64,000 bases of DNA. It comes from Dactylorhiza incarnata. Its lineage: Eukaryota; Streptophyta; Magnoliopsida; Asparagales; Orchidaceae. Positions 44,382-55,804 of the stretch are shown piece by piece (the first letter of the stretch is position 1; the number at the start of each line of letters is the position of its first letter). The translations under genes were made by a program, and so were the position numbers. The notes beneath the pieces were generated by a model. That model was given only the letters and a program-made list of their open reading frames with translations, did not search any database and was not told the origin of the DNA. The DNA lies in NCBI GenBank assembly GCA_033032865.1, contig JAWHQI010000075.1, forward strand, positions 186,001-250,000. Reading direction: 5' to 3'.

Positions 44382-44516
44382 CTGTGTTATATTTTGCTCT
44401 AAAAACATTCTCGATTTATATCATGCTAGATGAATTATAATATTCTCTAAATGTCTTCAAATTATGATTTTATTTGTACCTTGACATTTATCATTGATGT
44501 AAGTTATGACTTCTTC

Positions 44517-44530
44517 AAATAAGGGGAGAT
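44517..44530 (+). other. C2 polypurine tract
   Basis: AAATAAGGGGAGAT directly precedes the 3' LTR start at 44531, whose TGTTGGG has become TATTGGG. 44382-44516 is non-coding. Confidence 0.8.
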
Positions 44531-45788
44531 TATTGGGAACTGTGCCAGAAATGTTCCTGATTTGAAGAAGTGCTCAGATCAATGATAAATGTATTATGTA
44601 TTAGATGTTATAACTTATTCATGGTTGCAGAAGATAAATTATATATCAAGAAACTTTCTAAGTATAAAATCATCTAAGACTGGACATATAGTTGAGAAAG
44701 CATCACTAGTATATAAATGATAAAAGTAATGAAAATCAACAAGTAAAACATCATCTCAAGACTCATCAGAAGAATCATGGAGAAAAGTATCATGTCGTCG
44801 AAATAGTTTTGACGATATCGTCTAGATAGAAGCACATCGTCTTGAAGGATGAAGAAATCTTGTAGCAGATAAAGTTAAGTCTAGATATCGACGACATCGT
44901 CATGAAGAAAGCTTGTCGTAGATTATGCTAAAGATCAGATATCGACGACACAGTTTTGAAGAAAGCTCATCACAGACACAACTAAGATATCTCCATGATA
45001 TCATCAAGAAGAAGTAATATCATTGAGACATTACATAAAGCCTTGAAGAAGGAGTTATGTCTACTTAATGGAAGCATACTACTTTGAAGATCAAAAACAT
45101 ATTGCTTATAAGGAAGGATCTCGGCGATATCATATAGAAGAAGCAATCTCATGGAGATATCCAGCCAAGTACTGAAGAAGAAAGTATATCGACGATATCA
45201 TCGTGAAGCATATCTATTGATCAAGATAATATCTTCTTGAAGGAACAATGTCGTCGTGATAGTTGCAGAGCTGCATTTAATGCGCAGACATTCTTGGAAA
45301 TGAATAATCAGAGAACGCATGTGCCGCCTATCTTGCGCACAATTCGATGGGCCATAAATGAAATAGTCTTTACAGAATATAACTGTTGCACAGTATTCAT
45401 TGGAGAATAATATTATGTCCATATTCTATAAGTTCCAAAAATAGCAAGGCATTTATGATAAATTAAATATGCCAATTTTGCCAGAATTTTCAAACGTAGG
45501 AATTGATTATGCAGTAATCAATAAGGGCTTTTATGCATATGTGTAGTGGAGTATAAAAGAAAGATTTTCTTTCACAACATACACTGTACAAACTATTCAT
45601 TCTCAAGTTCATTCTGATCTACACTTACAGAAGAAAAAGAAAAGAAAACCGAAAAAGAAGTCTTCATTGCCGCTTGCTGTGAAGTTCTACAGAAGATTTT
45701 GAAGAAAGGTTCATTGATCCACAAGATCATTGGACTTAGAAGAAGAAGAAGATCTGTTATTCAAGTGTTCATTTTCTGAAGCGTTCTA
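44531..45788 (+). repeat. C2 3' LTR, truncated by element F
   Basis: Matches 30485 to about 31745 with many substitutions, including the CGACGAC cluster and TATA box. It stops at 45788, where F begins. The hairpin array and U5 end are missing here and probably lie beyond F, outside the window. TTCTA (45784-45788) is the expected TSD of F, but the partner copy cannot be seen. Confidence 0.85.
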
Positions 45789-46970
45789 TGTTGGATCGTG
45801 AGGCACCCTTAGAGGGGGTGGGGGAATAAGGGTTTTACAAACTTATGCTTTATTTTAAAACAATTGTAATTAGAAAAGAAGAAATCAAGTAATATAAAAG
45901 AGAAACATGATTTTATTAATCTTGAGATATGAAATTACAAAACTTGATTTCTTATGACGCTAGAAATCATGGCCGATAAATATAAAAATCCTTTTTGTTT
46001 TCTATATCCCGACTCGTATCCCCACGAACCTGTGGCTTTAGCCTATCCTCCACCGGATATGGTCTCAAGCTGCTATAACATTTCTATCCCCAGAAAAGGC
46101 CTCGAGAACCCCCTAGATCTATGCCCTAGACCTAGTCGCCAACATGAGGTGAATTCACTCCACTATGGTAATTAAAAGAGTTACAAAAAGAAATACAAAA
46201 TATAATAAAAACTCCCTATAAAGAATTCTAGAGAAGGTGAAGGCTCGCTGGATGTTCTTGAAGTCGAAGTGTGCATCCATCACGTTGCATAAGCGTTGAT
46301 CCGGCTCTCCTTGAATTCTTTGCTTGAAACCTGTGTGGGAGAAGATGGTCTGGAAATAAGGCCCTTGCAGAGATTATTAAGTGCTGGAATAGGGCTCTCC
46401 AAGATCAGTAGTAGAGGAAGACGAATCCCATCTAATTATAGGCCAGGAGGCTAACGCCGGCTTTGACGCTAATGCTTGGCGTTGACCCATTTTGGAAATG
46501 TTTTGATGGCGCGGATCTTCAAAATAGTAATGAGATTCTGCACTTTAGGAAACTTCATTTTAGGCAACCTTAACGCTGGCGTTGAGGCTAACGTTGGTGT
46601 TAGGTCAAATCATTCCTAATGTACCCCTTCAATCATGACTGCTTCCCCTCTTGCCATAAACATCGAGCGTTAATGCCCAGCATTAAGTCCTAACGCCTAG
46701 CGTTGATCTTCTCTCATTTCTTCAGTCGGCAAGCCATCTAGTCGATCGGCAGACCATCCCGTCGAACGCCAATGCCCAGCATTAAGCATAACGTCTGGCA
46801 TTAGAATATATTCATTTAAGCATGTGGACAGTTCCAGAACAATGGAGCAGCAACCTAGTGTCTTACATGTTCAAAACCTGCATGCTAAAAACACAAAGGC
46901 AAGCAAGATCAAATACAAGTAGGATTTGTTATTCTCAAATCAAAGGGATGCGTAAAACCATGTTCCAACA
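45789..46970 (-). repeat. Element F 3' LTR
   Basis: 1,182 bp; on the coding strand TGTTGGAACATG to CGATCCAACA. Cluster of AACGCC.GGCGTT-type palindromes at 46441-46810, TATA-like TATAATTA (minus) at 46433-46440. Related to the palindrome arms at 20549-21811. Confidence 0.85.
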
Positions 46971-46983
46971 ATCTCCCCCTTTT
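46971..46983 (-). other. Element F polypurine tract
   Basis: Minus strand AAAAGGGGGAGAT directly precedes the LTR. Further copies lie at 47105-47230. Confidence 0.85.
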
Positions 46984-47104
46984 GATAATAACAAATCCAA
47001 TAGAGATAAATCAGATTCATAGATAAAGAATTTGTGTTTTTATAAATATATATGACACTAAGCAATTATAAGATAATGATAAGAATTATAGATCATTTAA
47101 GAAT

Positions 47105-47230
47105 GCTCCCCCAATAAAAATGCTCCCCCTTAGTGTATACTCCCATATACTAGATACATGCTCCCCCTTAATCTAGTGAATCCTACTCTGTTTAATCAAT
47201 ATGATTCAACACTTAATCTCCCCATTTTGT
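47105..47230 (-). repeat. Extra purine-tract copies in F
   Basis: GCTCCCCC occurs three times (near 47105, 47128 and 47160), and TTAATCTCCCCATTTTGTTAT near 47215 resembles the true tract and its flank at 46969-46990. Confidence 0.6.
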
Positions 47231-48017
47231 TATTAGCAAAAGAGGGTGGAGTTTAATATAAAAACTAGAGGAAGGAAGACACAAATGAGGGATAAAACTA
47301 AGAGAGAATTTAAAAGTTTTAGTTTAAACATAAAAAAGAGTCATGATCGAGCTAAGGAAGAGAGTAGCACAGCGGAAATTGATATGATAAGCGTGAATGA
47401 ACATTATTCCAATCCATTGTTTTGATTAATAGAAGGAACCACATACTTTGCAAAAAAAATGTTTATAAGCTTGTTTGCAACAAAGTAAAAAAAATTCCTA
47501 GAAGTAGGCATGATAAACCATAGGAACACATAGCATAGTCAAATAGGAATGCGGAATAAGATAAGGCAAATAAATATAGAAGAAGTTTTTATTAAGAAAT
47601 AATATGTTTGACACTAGGTTTTTCAAAATAGAGCAATAACACTGTAAGTTTTTATAACAAGTAGGCAAGCTTGATTTATCATACACAACAAGATAATAAC
47701 TACAATGAAATCAATTCAAATTTCAAGTGAAGAAAACATTATAGAAATCATGCATTACAATCTAATGCTTTTACTTGAGTTTTTAGAAAATTTTGTAAGT
47801 TTGCAATAGGTTCCAATTCTCATGAGTAGAAATTTTATGAAAATTAATGATGTGTGCATAGAGTGTTTTGATAAAAGTATACAAATGATATAATCAAAAC
47901 ACATGACATATATAATGAAATAGAAATAATACTATTAAGGATATAACCTTATGTTTACTTTCACACATCAACACATGAATAAAATTTCAAGGCACAATAA
48001 AATAGGTACAACAACCA

Positions 48018-48240
48018 AGGTGCTTCGCCCACACAATGCTCATTAAGACTTATCAGGGAGCGAAGTAGTACTTGGGGGATCACATAAGCAATTTTATTGA
48101 ATTTATATTTTTAGTGATCCGGTGTACAAATAGAAGTGATAAAAAATAATGTGTTTACACAAGACACTTTACAATTCTTTCCAAGGTGCTCAACCTCACA
48201 ATGCTCATTAAGACTTATCAGGAGGGCGAGTAGTGATTGG
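48018..48240. repeat. Direct repeat in the F tail
   Basis: Two copies of about 60 bp (48018-48079 and 48183-48240) share the core ACAATGCTCATTAAGACTTA followed by TCAGG, about 165 bp apart. Confidence 0.75.
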
Positions 48241-48912
48241 TTAAGTTATCTTTGGCTTTATATTTCATATTAGTGTAATAGTGGGCCAAAGGTCTCAGAA
48301 TTCACTTGTTGTTGTAAACACAATATACTATTTTTGAAAGTAATCACTTCTATATGCGCAAGAAATTTATTGTTTGAGTGAAGGTGTTAGTAATATAGAT
48401 AAATATCTTAATAGATTAAAACTATTACATTACACAATCATGCAAGTGGATGATTATGAACATATGTAGATCATCAAAAAGAGAGTGTATGGATCATTGA
48501 TTAGCATAAAATAGTGTTCATGCTTAGAGGCATGCTAGGCAAAACATAAACAATTATCTATATACTATTTCATTGCACATAATTAAATTAAGGTCAAGGC
48601 ATGAAAAATAGGATAATGTTTAATAAATTTGAAATTAAAATTGCTCATTTAAGAAACTCTTTTTGTGTATGCCCAAATAAGATTGACCATTTGAAACATA
48701 GATGATAAAGATGTTGTGCTCATGTGAAGACATATAGTCAAACAATAATTTAATATAGATAATCAACAAAAAAAAAATATTTTTAGATTTTTGGATTATA
48801 TATATTTTTGTTGAATTTTAAAATAGTCCTAACAGAAAAATTAGAGAGAAACAATAACCAAAAACAAATTGGTAATAACCCCCCAATAAAGTTTTCACAT
48901 TTGCAAAATATG

Positions 48913-49440
48913 GCTAACGCCTGGCGTTAAGTAGTTAACGCCGAAACAAGACACTGTTTTTACAGTTTTTGAAAAACAATTTGTTGGAATAAATAACATG
49001 TATATATGCCTTCATAGTGTAGAATTTTAAGATAATTTGGAAGATACTAGAAGGCAAATCAAGCATGTGTTTTGTAAATTTTTGAAATGGTTATATATCT
49101 ATTTTTTTGTATTTTTGAGGTGAAAATAATAAATTAAGAGGCAAATTAATTTAAGGAAATAATAGTTGAGAAATACTGGAAATATGGCAGAGAAAACAGA
49201 ATTTAAATATGATCAAAAAGACTAACGCCTGGCATTAACTAGTTAACGTCGGGATAGTACACGATTTTTAGAGATTTTTGAAAAATAATTCTATGGAATA
49301 GGGAGTATGTACATAGACCTTCTTAGAATAAAAATATCAGAGAAAATGGAAATGAGTAGAAGGCTTATTTAAGCATATTTTGGTGGTGTCAAAATAGTTT
49401 TATCCCCTCTTTTTTTTTAATTTTTCATAACTTGTGAAGA
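48913..49440. repeat. Tandem duplication of about 308 bp in the F tail
   Basis: The block starting CTAACGCCTGGCGTTAA at 48913 recurs diverged at 49221 (CTAACGCCTGGCATTAA), with matching downstream order: GTAGTTAACG/CTAGTTAACG, TTTTTGAAAAA, GGAATA, AGAAGGC. Each unit starts with the LTR-type palindrome. Confidence 0.75.
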
Positions 49441-49444
49441 GTTT

Positions 49445-51287
49445 TCAATTTGTTAAGTCTAAGACTCCTAGTTCTAATCTAAGTAGAGTAAAGTAGGAGT
49501 CAGGTAGAGGCTTGGTAAAGATGCCTGCAAGTTGGGATTCAGTTCCAATAAAGTTTACATGAAAATGTTCCTTTTTTATGTGATCCCTAATGAAATGATG
49601 TCTAACGTCTATGTGTTTGGATCTTGTGTGATGAACGGGGTTGTTGGTTAAATCAATAGCACTCTTATTATCACCCTTGAGTTCAAAATTAGTTAAATGA
49701 ATTCTGAAATCTTCTAAGGTTTGAGTCATCCATAAAGCTTGGGCACAACAACTTCCTAGTGCAATATATTCTGCCTCGGTGTTGGTGAGGGCAACAGAAT
49801 TTTGTTTTCTACTTGACCATGCAACTAGAGAAGGACCTAAGAAATGACATGTGCCACCAGTGCTTTTTCTATCTAGAGAGTAACCCGCATAATCGGAATC
49901 GGATTACCCATGTAATAGAAAGGAATCATTAGTTGGATACCAAAGTCCTAATTTAGGTGTGCCAATAAGATATCTAAATATTCTTTTTACCGCTTTTAAA
50001 TGAGATTCTTTTAGGTTTGCTTGAAATCTAGTGCATAAGCAAACATCAAACATAATATCGGGTCTAGATGCACTAAGGTATAATAAGGATCCAATCATCC
50101 TTCTATATAGAGTTTGGTCAATGGAAATTCTAGTTTCATCTTTTCCTAATTTTGGTGATGCGCTCATTGGAGTACTAGCTTGTTTTATGTTTTCAAATCC
50201 AAATCTTTTTAACATATCATAAACATATTTAGATTGACATATGAAGATTCCATCATTTCTTTGGGTTATTTGAAAGCCTAAAAAATGAGTTAATTCACCA
50301 ACCAGACACATTTCAAATTCATTTAGCATTACAAGTACAACTTCATTACATAGCTCTTCATTAGTGGCTCCAAAAATAATCATCAACATATATTTGTAAA
50401 ATAATTATATCGTCATTAAAATGCTTAATGAAGAGCGTCTTGTTGGCACTACCCATTTTTAACCGTGCTTTAATAAAAAGATGTTAGACGTTTATACCAA
50501 GCACGGGGAGCTTGTTTTAGACCATAAAGCACTTTTTCTAATCTATAGACAGGATTTCGAAAATTTTCATTTATAAAACCTGGGGGTTGTTCTACATAGA
50601 CTTCTTCTTTAATTATCCCGTTTAAGAATACACATTTTACATCCATTTGAAATAGTTCAAACTTCTTATAACTCGCAAATGCAAGAAAAATTCTAATCGA
50701 TTCAAGGCGAGCAACGGGAGCAAATGTTTCATCAAAGTCGACCCCCTCAATTTGTGAATAACCTTGTGCTACTAATCTAGCTTTGTTCCTAGTGATTCTA
50801 GAATCTCCATCTAATTAATTTTTAAATATCCATTTGACAACAATAACTGGGTGATTATATGGTCTATCTACAAGTTTCCAAACCTTATTGCGTTCAAATT
50901 GATTTAATTCTTCATTCATAGTAATAAACCAAAAATCATCATTTAAAGCGATAGAAACATTTTTAGGTTCAATTTCAGAGACAAAGCATAAATTAGAAAA
51001 AGATTCATTAAAGGAAGAGCGTGTAGTTACCCTTCTTGATGGTTCTCCAATGATAAGCTCCCTTGGATGATCTTTTGTGAATATAAGCACGCTTGGAGGC
51101 ATAAACTCTTCTTGCACCGGTTCTACTTCTTTGTCCTTTCCAAGTGATTCATCGTCATCAAGCTCCAAAGGTGAAGGGGGTTCATCTTCTTTGCCTGCAC
51201 TATTAGAATCTACACAAGGCATAATTTCATCAAACTTCACATGAATAGACTCTTCAACCTTTTTAGATTTCTTATTATATATCATAT
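49445..51287 (-). pseudogene. Element F integrase end, reverse transcriptase and RNase H
   Basis: Minus strand, left of the D insertion. 51287-50815 carries the integrase tail, an acidic linker and the RT start. Then an RT core in several frames includes GLKQAPR-like sequence near 50510 and the catalytic YVDD at 50379-50390. 50389-49904 is RT thumb and connection with the SRPDIMF block. After a stop, RNase H (about 49840-49445) has DNKSAIDL and HIDVRHHFIRDHI and the TKPLP tail. Stops after YVDD and at 49903 disable it. Confidence 0.85.
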
Positions 51288-51292
51288 ATGCC
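51288..51292. repeat. Target-site duplication ATGCC, left copy (element D)
   Basis: Matches 57265-57269. Removing D rejoins the integrase reading frame of F. Confidence 0.93.
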
Positions 51293-52758
51293 CGATGCAC
51301 ATTCGGCAAGTGCACCGGTTACTGTCAAGTAATAAATTTGGGAATAGCTTCCCTGAATGTCGATCTCTTGAGGAATGCAGGTTCTGTTGAACGAAACGTG
51401 TGGTGAGTCGATTGTTACACGAGCGAATAAAATAAAACAGGGGCGTTGTGATTGGTGTCCTAAGCTATTGCGGAAATAAGAGAAATGCGGGTCGAAAAGC
51501 ACCGCTTCGCAAGGTGTGGGTGAGTGCAGCGGCCGCGATGTCGCGCTTCAGTAAGCAGGTGGAATGGCCACAGAGCGAGGTTTTGTGCGGGTCGTATTCA
51601 CCTCTTCGCCAACATCACCACTAGCTATAGCTAGATGGCTTCACACACAAATAACTTAGAATATCACAACAACAAGGAAAGCTATTCTCACCACCACAGC
51701 ATCATTGCACATGAACAACAAGCAAGGATCAATAATATTAATCTAACGAGCGTTCATTACAACAACACAAAGAGAAAGCACAAGCATCAAAGTTTAGAAA
51801 GGACCAAAAAGAGGATGTCACCGCGTCTTGGGTTCTCGGCCAGAATGAGAGGTTGTCGGGCTCTCTCTGGGCTCGGCCCTCATATGGTGTGCAGACTCGA
51901 TGGAGGCTGTCACCGCTCCAATGATCTCACTTCTATGGCCTCCACGACAAAGAATGCTTGAACTAGTGGCGGAGAAAACTTGCAAATGCTCCGGATGAAA
52001 GAATGGTTAAGGAGATCGCCGGAAATGGTCTCCTCTCGTCTCCTCCGGTGGAAGGGAAGAAAATGGTGGGATTCCTGGCTTTTCCCGCAAGGGGAATGGG
52101 GGGCCTCCGTTGACTGCAGCTTTTCCTGCTTTAAATATTAATCAGGCAGAGTTTTGGTCACGCACGGGCGAACGCACGATCGTGCGCTGCCCGTGCATTA
52201 TTTAATGATAAAAACTGACTTGAAGACGAAGCTGCGACGCCCTTGCAATTTACTTACGCACGGGCAAACCCGCTCGTGCGTAAAACGCACGGGTAAATTC
52301 GGAAAAGCTAAAACAAGAAGAAACAGGCGACCGTGCGTTTTACTCACGCACGGGCGAATCCGCCCATGCGTAAAAAATGCACGACTAAACTCAGATCGCC
52401 CGTTTTCTGCCCAGATGAGAACGTACGACCGCAACCATCCGTATGTCAAGGAAACGCACGACCGTGCGTTGTACACAATCATGAATTCTGGGGGAAAACT
52501 GGGTGATCTTACCGCCTGCACACAAGACAAAACAGCTGGGAAAACACCTCCAGCACCAAATAAACACAGAAAAAGGATTGGGGAGCACCATGTGCTTACC
52601 CCCAATAACAAGGAGCGCAAATGCACACCGAAACGGGCCTAAGAGTGCACCTAGTAAGGAATAACAAATATGATCGAAAACATGCCTAAAGTGTAGTGCA
52701 TCGACTAGAAATACGACCCAGATGAGTCCATAAATGTGTATATAAATGGGACTCATCA
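51293..52758 (-). repeat. Element D 3' LTR
   Basis: 1,466 bp. The first base is mutated (CG instead of TG). Cluster of ACGCACGGGCGAA-type motifs at 52150-52480 and TATA-like TAATATTTAA (minus) near 52131-52140. Confidence 0.9.
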
Positions 52759-52767
52759 CACCCCCAA
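52759..52767 (-). other. Element D polypurine tract
   Basis: Minus strand TTGGGGGTG precedes the LTR. A second copy, AAGTCTGGGGGTG, lies at 53281-53293. Confidence 0.75.
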
Positions 52768-54529
52768 ACTTAACCATTTGAACGTCTCGAGCAAACTACT
52801 CATCTCTCCTGTCAGAACAATTGGATGTTAAAGTGTGATTGAGCGGTGGAGACTCATGCGAAGTCGCATGCTCACGTGCGTAAAAATACATTAGAATAGA
52901 ATTAAACTCAAGATTATATCTAACTATTTCTAGAACATTAATTTGAAATTTACTTTACTTGGATGGTGAATCCCGGTGAATCTTTCGGTCGCGCACAAGG
53001 GAAAATAAAGTGACGAATGAGTAGAGTATTACTCAAATCAAAGCTCGGGACAATCTCCTAAGAAATCCATCAAAGTCGGTGTCCATAGGCTTGCACGTTC
53101 ACACTCTCTCTACTGCATGAGACAACTCGTATCTACAATCAATATGACTTATAGGTTATGATTTGGCTTAGGTTGAGTTTAGGCTAGATAAGTAGAAGGA
53201 CGATGGGAATCGCACTCAACATAACCTGTGCACTCAAGAGAATAAATATCACCAATACAACATTTTCAAGAACTACACAACACCCCCAGACTTCAACTGA
53301 ACACTAGGTGCGTGCTAAGCCAATCATACTTTGTTTTTGTCGAGAGAAAGTAATTGAAATTTCTTTTTGAACAATATTTTTTTCTTCTCTTTCCTTTTCT
53401 CTTCTCGACAGAATATCTTTTGTAGGCACAATAAAAACTTCTCCTTCAGCTTTTTCAAGGATACCATACACCACAGAGATAACACCAAAGGTGATAGATA
53501 ACTAAATTCCTTTCAGCTCATTTGTTGGTGCGAAAATAGGTTTGGTCGTATGGCTTTGGTGAGATTTTAGTGGAGCTAAACAAGGAGGCTAGGTAGGCTC
53601 AAGTGGGCTTGCAACGGTGATTACATTGGTAAGGATTTCAAAAGCACAAACGGATCAAGAAATGGCCTATATCACACTTTATAACGAGTACTTCAACGCA
53701 ATCATTTCAAGAGTCGCCTAGTGCAAGTTCTAGCCACCGAGAAAGGTTGTCCTTCCTTCCGACCCTAGTAATAAGCTACTACTAGTCCAGCTACACTCGA
53801 CCCTATGCTACCGTTGGATTCACCGGATTCAGCACTAAAGTAAAATAAATTGCAGCTACTATAATAGAAATAATTAAATTATAACATTGAATTTTATTCT
53901 ACTTTAATTGAATTTCTAGGCATGACGGGAGCACTCGACTATAGCACTACTCGAGTCGACATTTTTCTCTATTCCTCACTCCTACACTAACAATCCAATT
54001 CTTACGAGCGGGTAACCTCGCAGCAATACCCAATAAGCGCGCGTGATCAAGTGCGCGTGAACTAGGTGCAAGTGTATGCAATGTGCACAATAAAATTGAA
54101 AATTCCTAACTCAGCACATTCTAACATTCCATGCAAAGTGTATGCACATGCACAGCTCACTCTCTCCACCAGACTTGATCGAAACCAAATAAAATAAAAA
54201 ATTCAAACATAAGGAAAAGAGGGGTAGAGTGGACCTATGCTCACGAATGAGCATGCCAGAAGTGCGGTAATTCCATCTTTAAATTCTCTCCTTCGTCATC
54301 CACCACGCGAGAGCTTTAGCCTACGATGTTAGCAAAAAGGAAATTATAGAACATAAAAGAAATTAAAAGGCAAACGGAACCGGTTGGTTCCCATGGGTTG
54401 TCACCCAAGAAGCCCTTTTGTTTACTATCCTTAAGGTGGAAAAAATACCTGTATTAAAGCATAGTTCATAAAGTCTAGGAATAAACAAAAGCTAATAAAT
54501 CCTAATTATTATTACAAGCTCAAAACAAA
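52768..54529 (-). other. Element D non-coding 3' region
   Basis: About 1.76 kb without a supportable ORF. It contains a second purine-tract copy near 53281 and a pyrimidine-rich stretch near 53380-53405. Confidence 0.6.
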
Positions 54530-55744
54530 TCAGCTATAAGCAGATTTGAAGTAGTAACAACTGATGAAAGAAAAAGGTCTGGGGACCTGGTAGTAGGGGT
54601 GGAAATTAAGTAGGATGCTCAGCCTCCAACCCCAAATCTCCTCATTTTTCGCTCTCTTCTTCTCCTCCAGTATTATGTCTTCAAAGAAAAATCGTTTGCC
54701 CCCCTGTAACCAATCCTCAAGGGGAAGCACCAATGATGATGAGGAAACAAGATGTTCCTTCACTGTACCTTCCTCATCCCGCCAGGCTTTCGGCTCCTCC
54801 ATGCATAAGTTTTGATCAACCGGAGGAGGGGCATCATGCATCCTTGTACATAAAGAAAGGGGGTCAGGAAATAAATTGGAAGAAAAACTAAAAGAAATCT
54901 CATCTGAGGGGATAATCCCGGCTTCATCCCCCATAGGATGCGGCAATGACAAACTGATGACATCGTCGAAGATCTCACTAGACTCAACAGCGCACTCAAT
55001 GGCCTCCTCTATAACTTGGACTTTCTCGCACTGGACCGAAATGGTTGCTTCAGCACAATCGAGACTGTCCGCCTCCATGAGAGTGGGAACGACACTACGC
55101 AGGTCTGCAACATCCTGCAAATTGACCTCAACGATAACATCAGAAATAGATGTAGCTTCGTGTGTAGTTGGAGAAGACATGCCATTTGAGAGTTCGGGCT
55201 CACTCTCCACACAAGGGCACAAATCCACGCAAAGTGGTACATGAACCGAAGAGGTATGGGGACGCGCATCAGAATCTGATTCATGAGGGACACTGATACA
55301 CGTGTCGATTCCAGAGACTTCAAGAAGTGAAGGTGGAAGGGATACGTAACCAGAGGAAGGGGCTGTGCTCGCAGAATTCGAAGATGGGACGATCCTGATA
55401 TCCGACTCATCGTCATCCTTCAGTTGGTGAAGATAATCAGCACAGTCCTTCAAGGCATGCTCTCTACTTTTGCAAAATAAACATTGCTTGACCGGCTTCG
55501 CCGGCACCCAAGATGTGGCAGCCGCGTAAAAGTGCGACAACAGAGGCGCAGTAGAGCTGCCAAAAGATTTATGGGCTCCGTACGGTTTCTGAACGACACC
55601 ATACTCTTTGGGACACCTATCAATAGCGTGGGATGTGACCCCACACCAACAACATCGGATATTCAAATTCGCCCACATGATACAGAAGAAGAAAATAGCA
55701 TAATAAAGAATAAATTGAAAAGAATAAAAGACTCCATCGAACAC
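54530..55744 (-). CDS. Double CCHC zinc-knuckle protein of element D
   Basis: 404 codons without an internal stop. Two classical CX2CX4HX4C knuckles: C31-C34-H39-C44 and C88-C91-H96-C101. The rest is serine-rich and acidic with no recognised domain. The first 22 residues are hydrophobic; a start at Met23 (55678) just before the first knuckle is equally possible, and I cannot choose. Nothing resembles the Gag core of A or B, nor a protease. Paired knuckles are the signature of Gag nucleocapsid and other single-stranded nucleic-acid binders, so binding its own RNA is the likely role (inference). An open frame in an element with diverged LTRs is notable. Confidence 0.7.
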   Translation of the reverse strand: MFDGVFYSFQFILYYAIFFFCIMWANLNIRCCWCGVTSHAIDRCPKEYGVVQKPYGAHKSFGSSTAPLLSHFYAAATSWVPAKPVKQCLFCKSREHALKDCADYLHQLKDDDESDIRIVPSSNSASTAPSSGYVSLPPSLLEVSGIDTCISVPHESDSDARPHTSSVHVPLCVDLCPCVESEPELSNGMSSPTTHEATSISDVIVEVNLQDVADLRSVVPTLMEADSLDCAEATISVQCEKVQVIEEAIECAVESSEIFDDVISLSLPHPMGDEAGIIPSDEISFSFSSNLFPDPLSLCTRMHDAPPPVDQNLCMEEPKAWRDEEGTVKEHLVSSSSLVLPLEDWLQGGKRFFFEDIILEEKKRAKNEEIWGWRLSILLNFHPYYQVPRPFSFISCYYFKSAYS

Positions 55745-55780
55745 AATCGATTCACAGCCAAAATCTCACCACGCCTGCAT

Positions 55781-55798
55781 TCCCCGACAAAGGCGCCA
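55781..55798 (-). other. Element D primer-binding site (tRNA-Asp, two mismatches)
   Basis: Minus strand TGGCGCCTTTGTCGGGGA differs from the site in A and B at two positions, 6 bp inside the 5' LTR. Confidence 0.88.
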
Positions 55799-55804
55799 AA
55801 AACA

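Larger units (their letters stand above)
30485..45788 (+). mobile_element. C2: pol-deleted Copia element with extra ORF
   Basis: Plus strand: 5' LTR (30485-32185), PBS (32188), gag interrupted by element B (32313-39572) and resuming at 39578, zinc knuckle, a protease stump (to about 41570), then directly a motif cluster, TATA box and the extra ORF (42078-44381), purine tract and 3' LTR (44531-45788, cut by F). RT, RNase H and integrase are absent. It is related to the C1 family through the extra ORF and LTR hairpin array. Confidence 0.85.
46984..49444 (-). other. Element F non-coding region between pol and 3' LTR
   Basis: About 2.46 kb, AT-rich, in the place where C1 and C2 carry the extra ORF and SIRE elements an env-like ORF. 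No ORF is supportable. It holds purine-tract copies (47105-47230), a direct repeat (48018/48183) and a roughly 308-bp tandem duplication with LTR-type palindromes (from 48913). Confidence 0.65.

Noticed and set aside
52154..52642. Overlapping 162- and 142-codon ORFs in LTR D
   Set aside because: They run through the repeated ACGCACGGGCG cluster on both strands and recur broken in the other LTR; repeat-driven open frames.
55679..55744. Signal peptide or membrane anchor on the element D protein
   Set aside because: The hydrophobic run depends on the first ATG; a start at Met23 removes it and no other membrane feature supports it. Left open rather than claimed.
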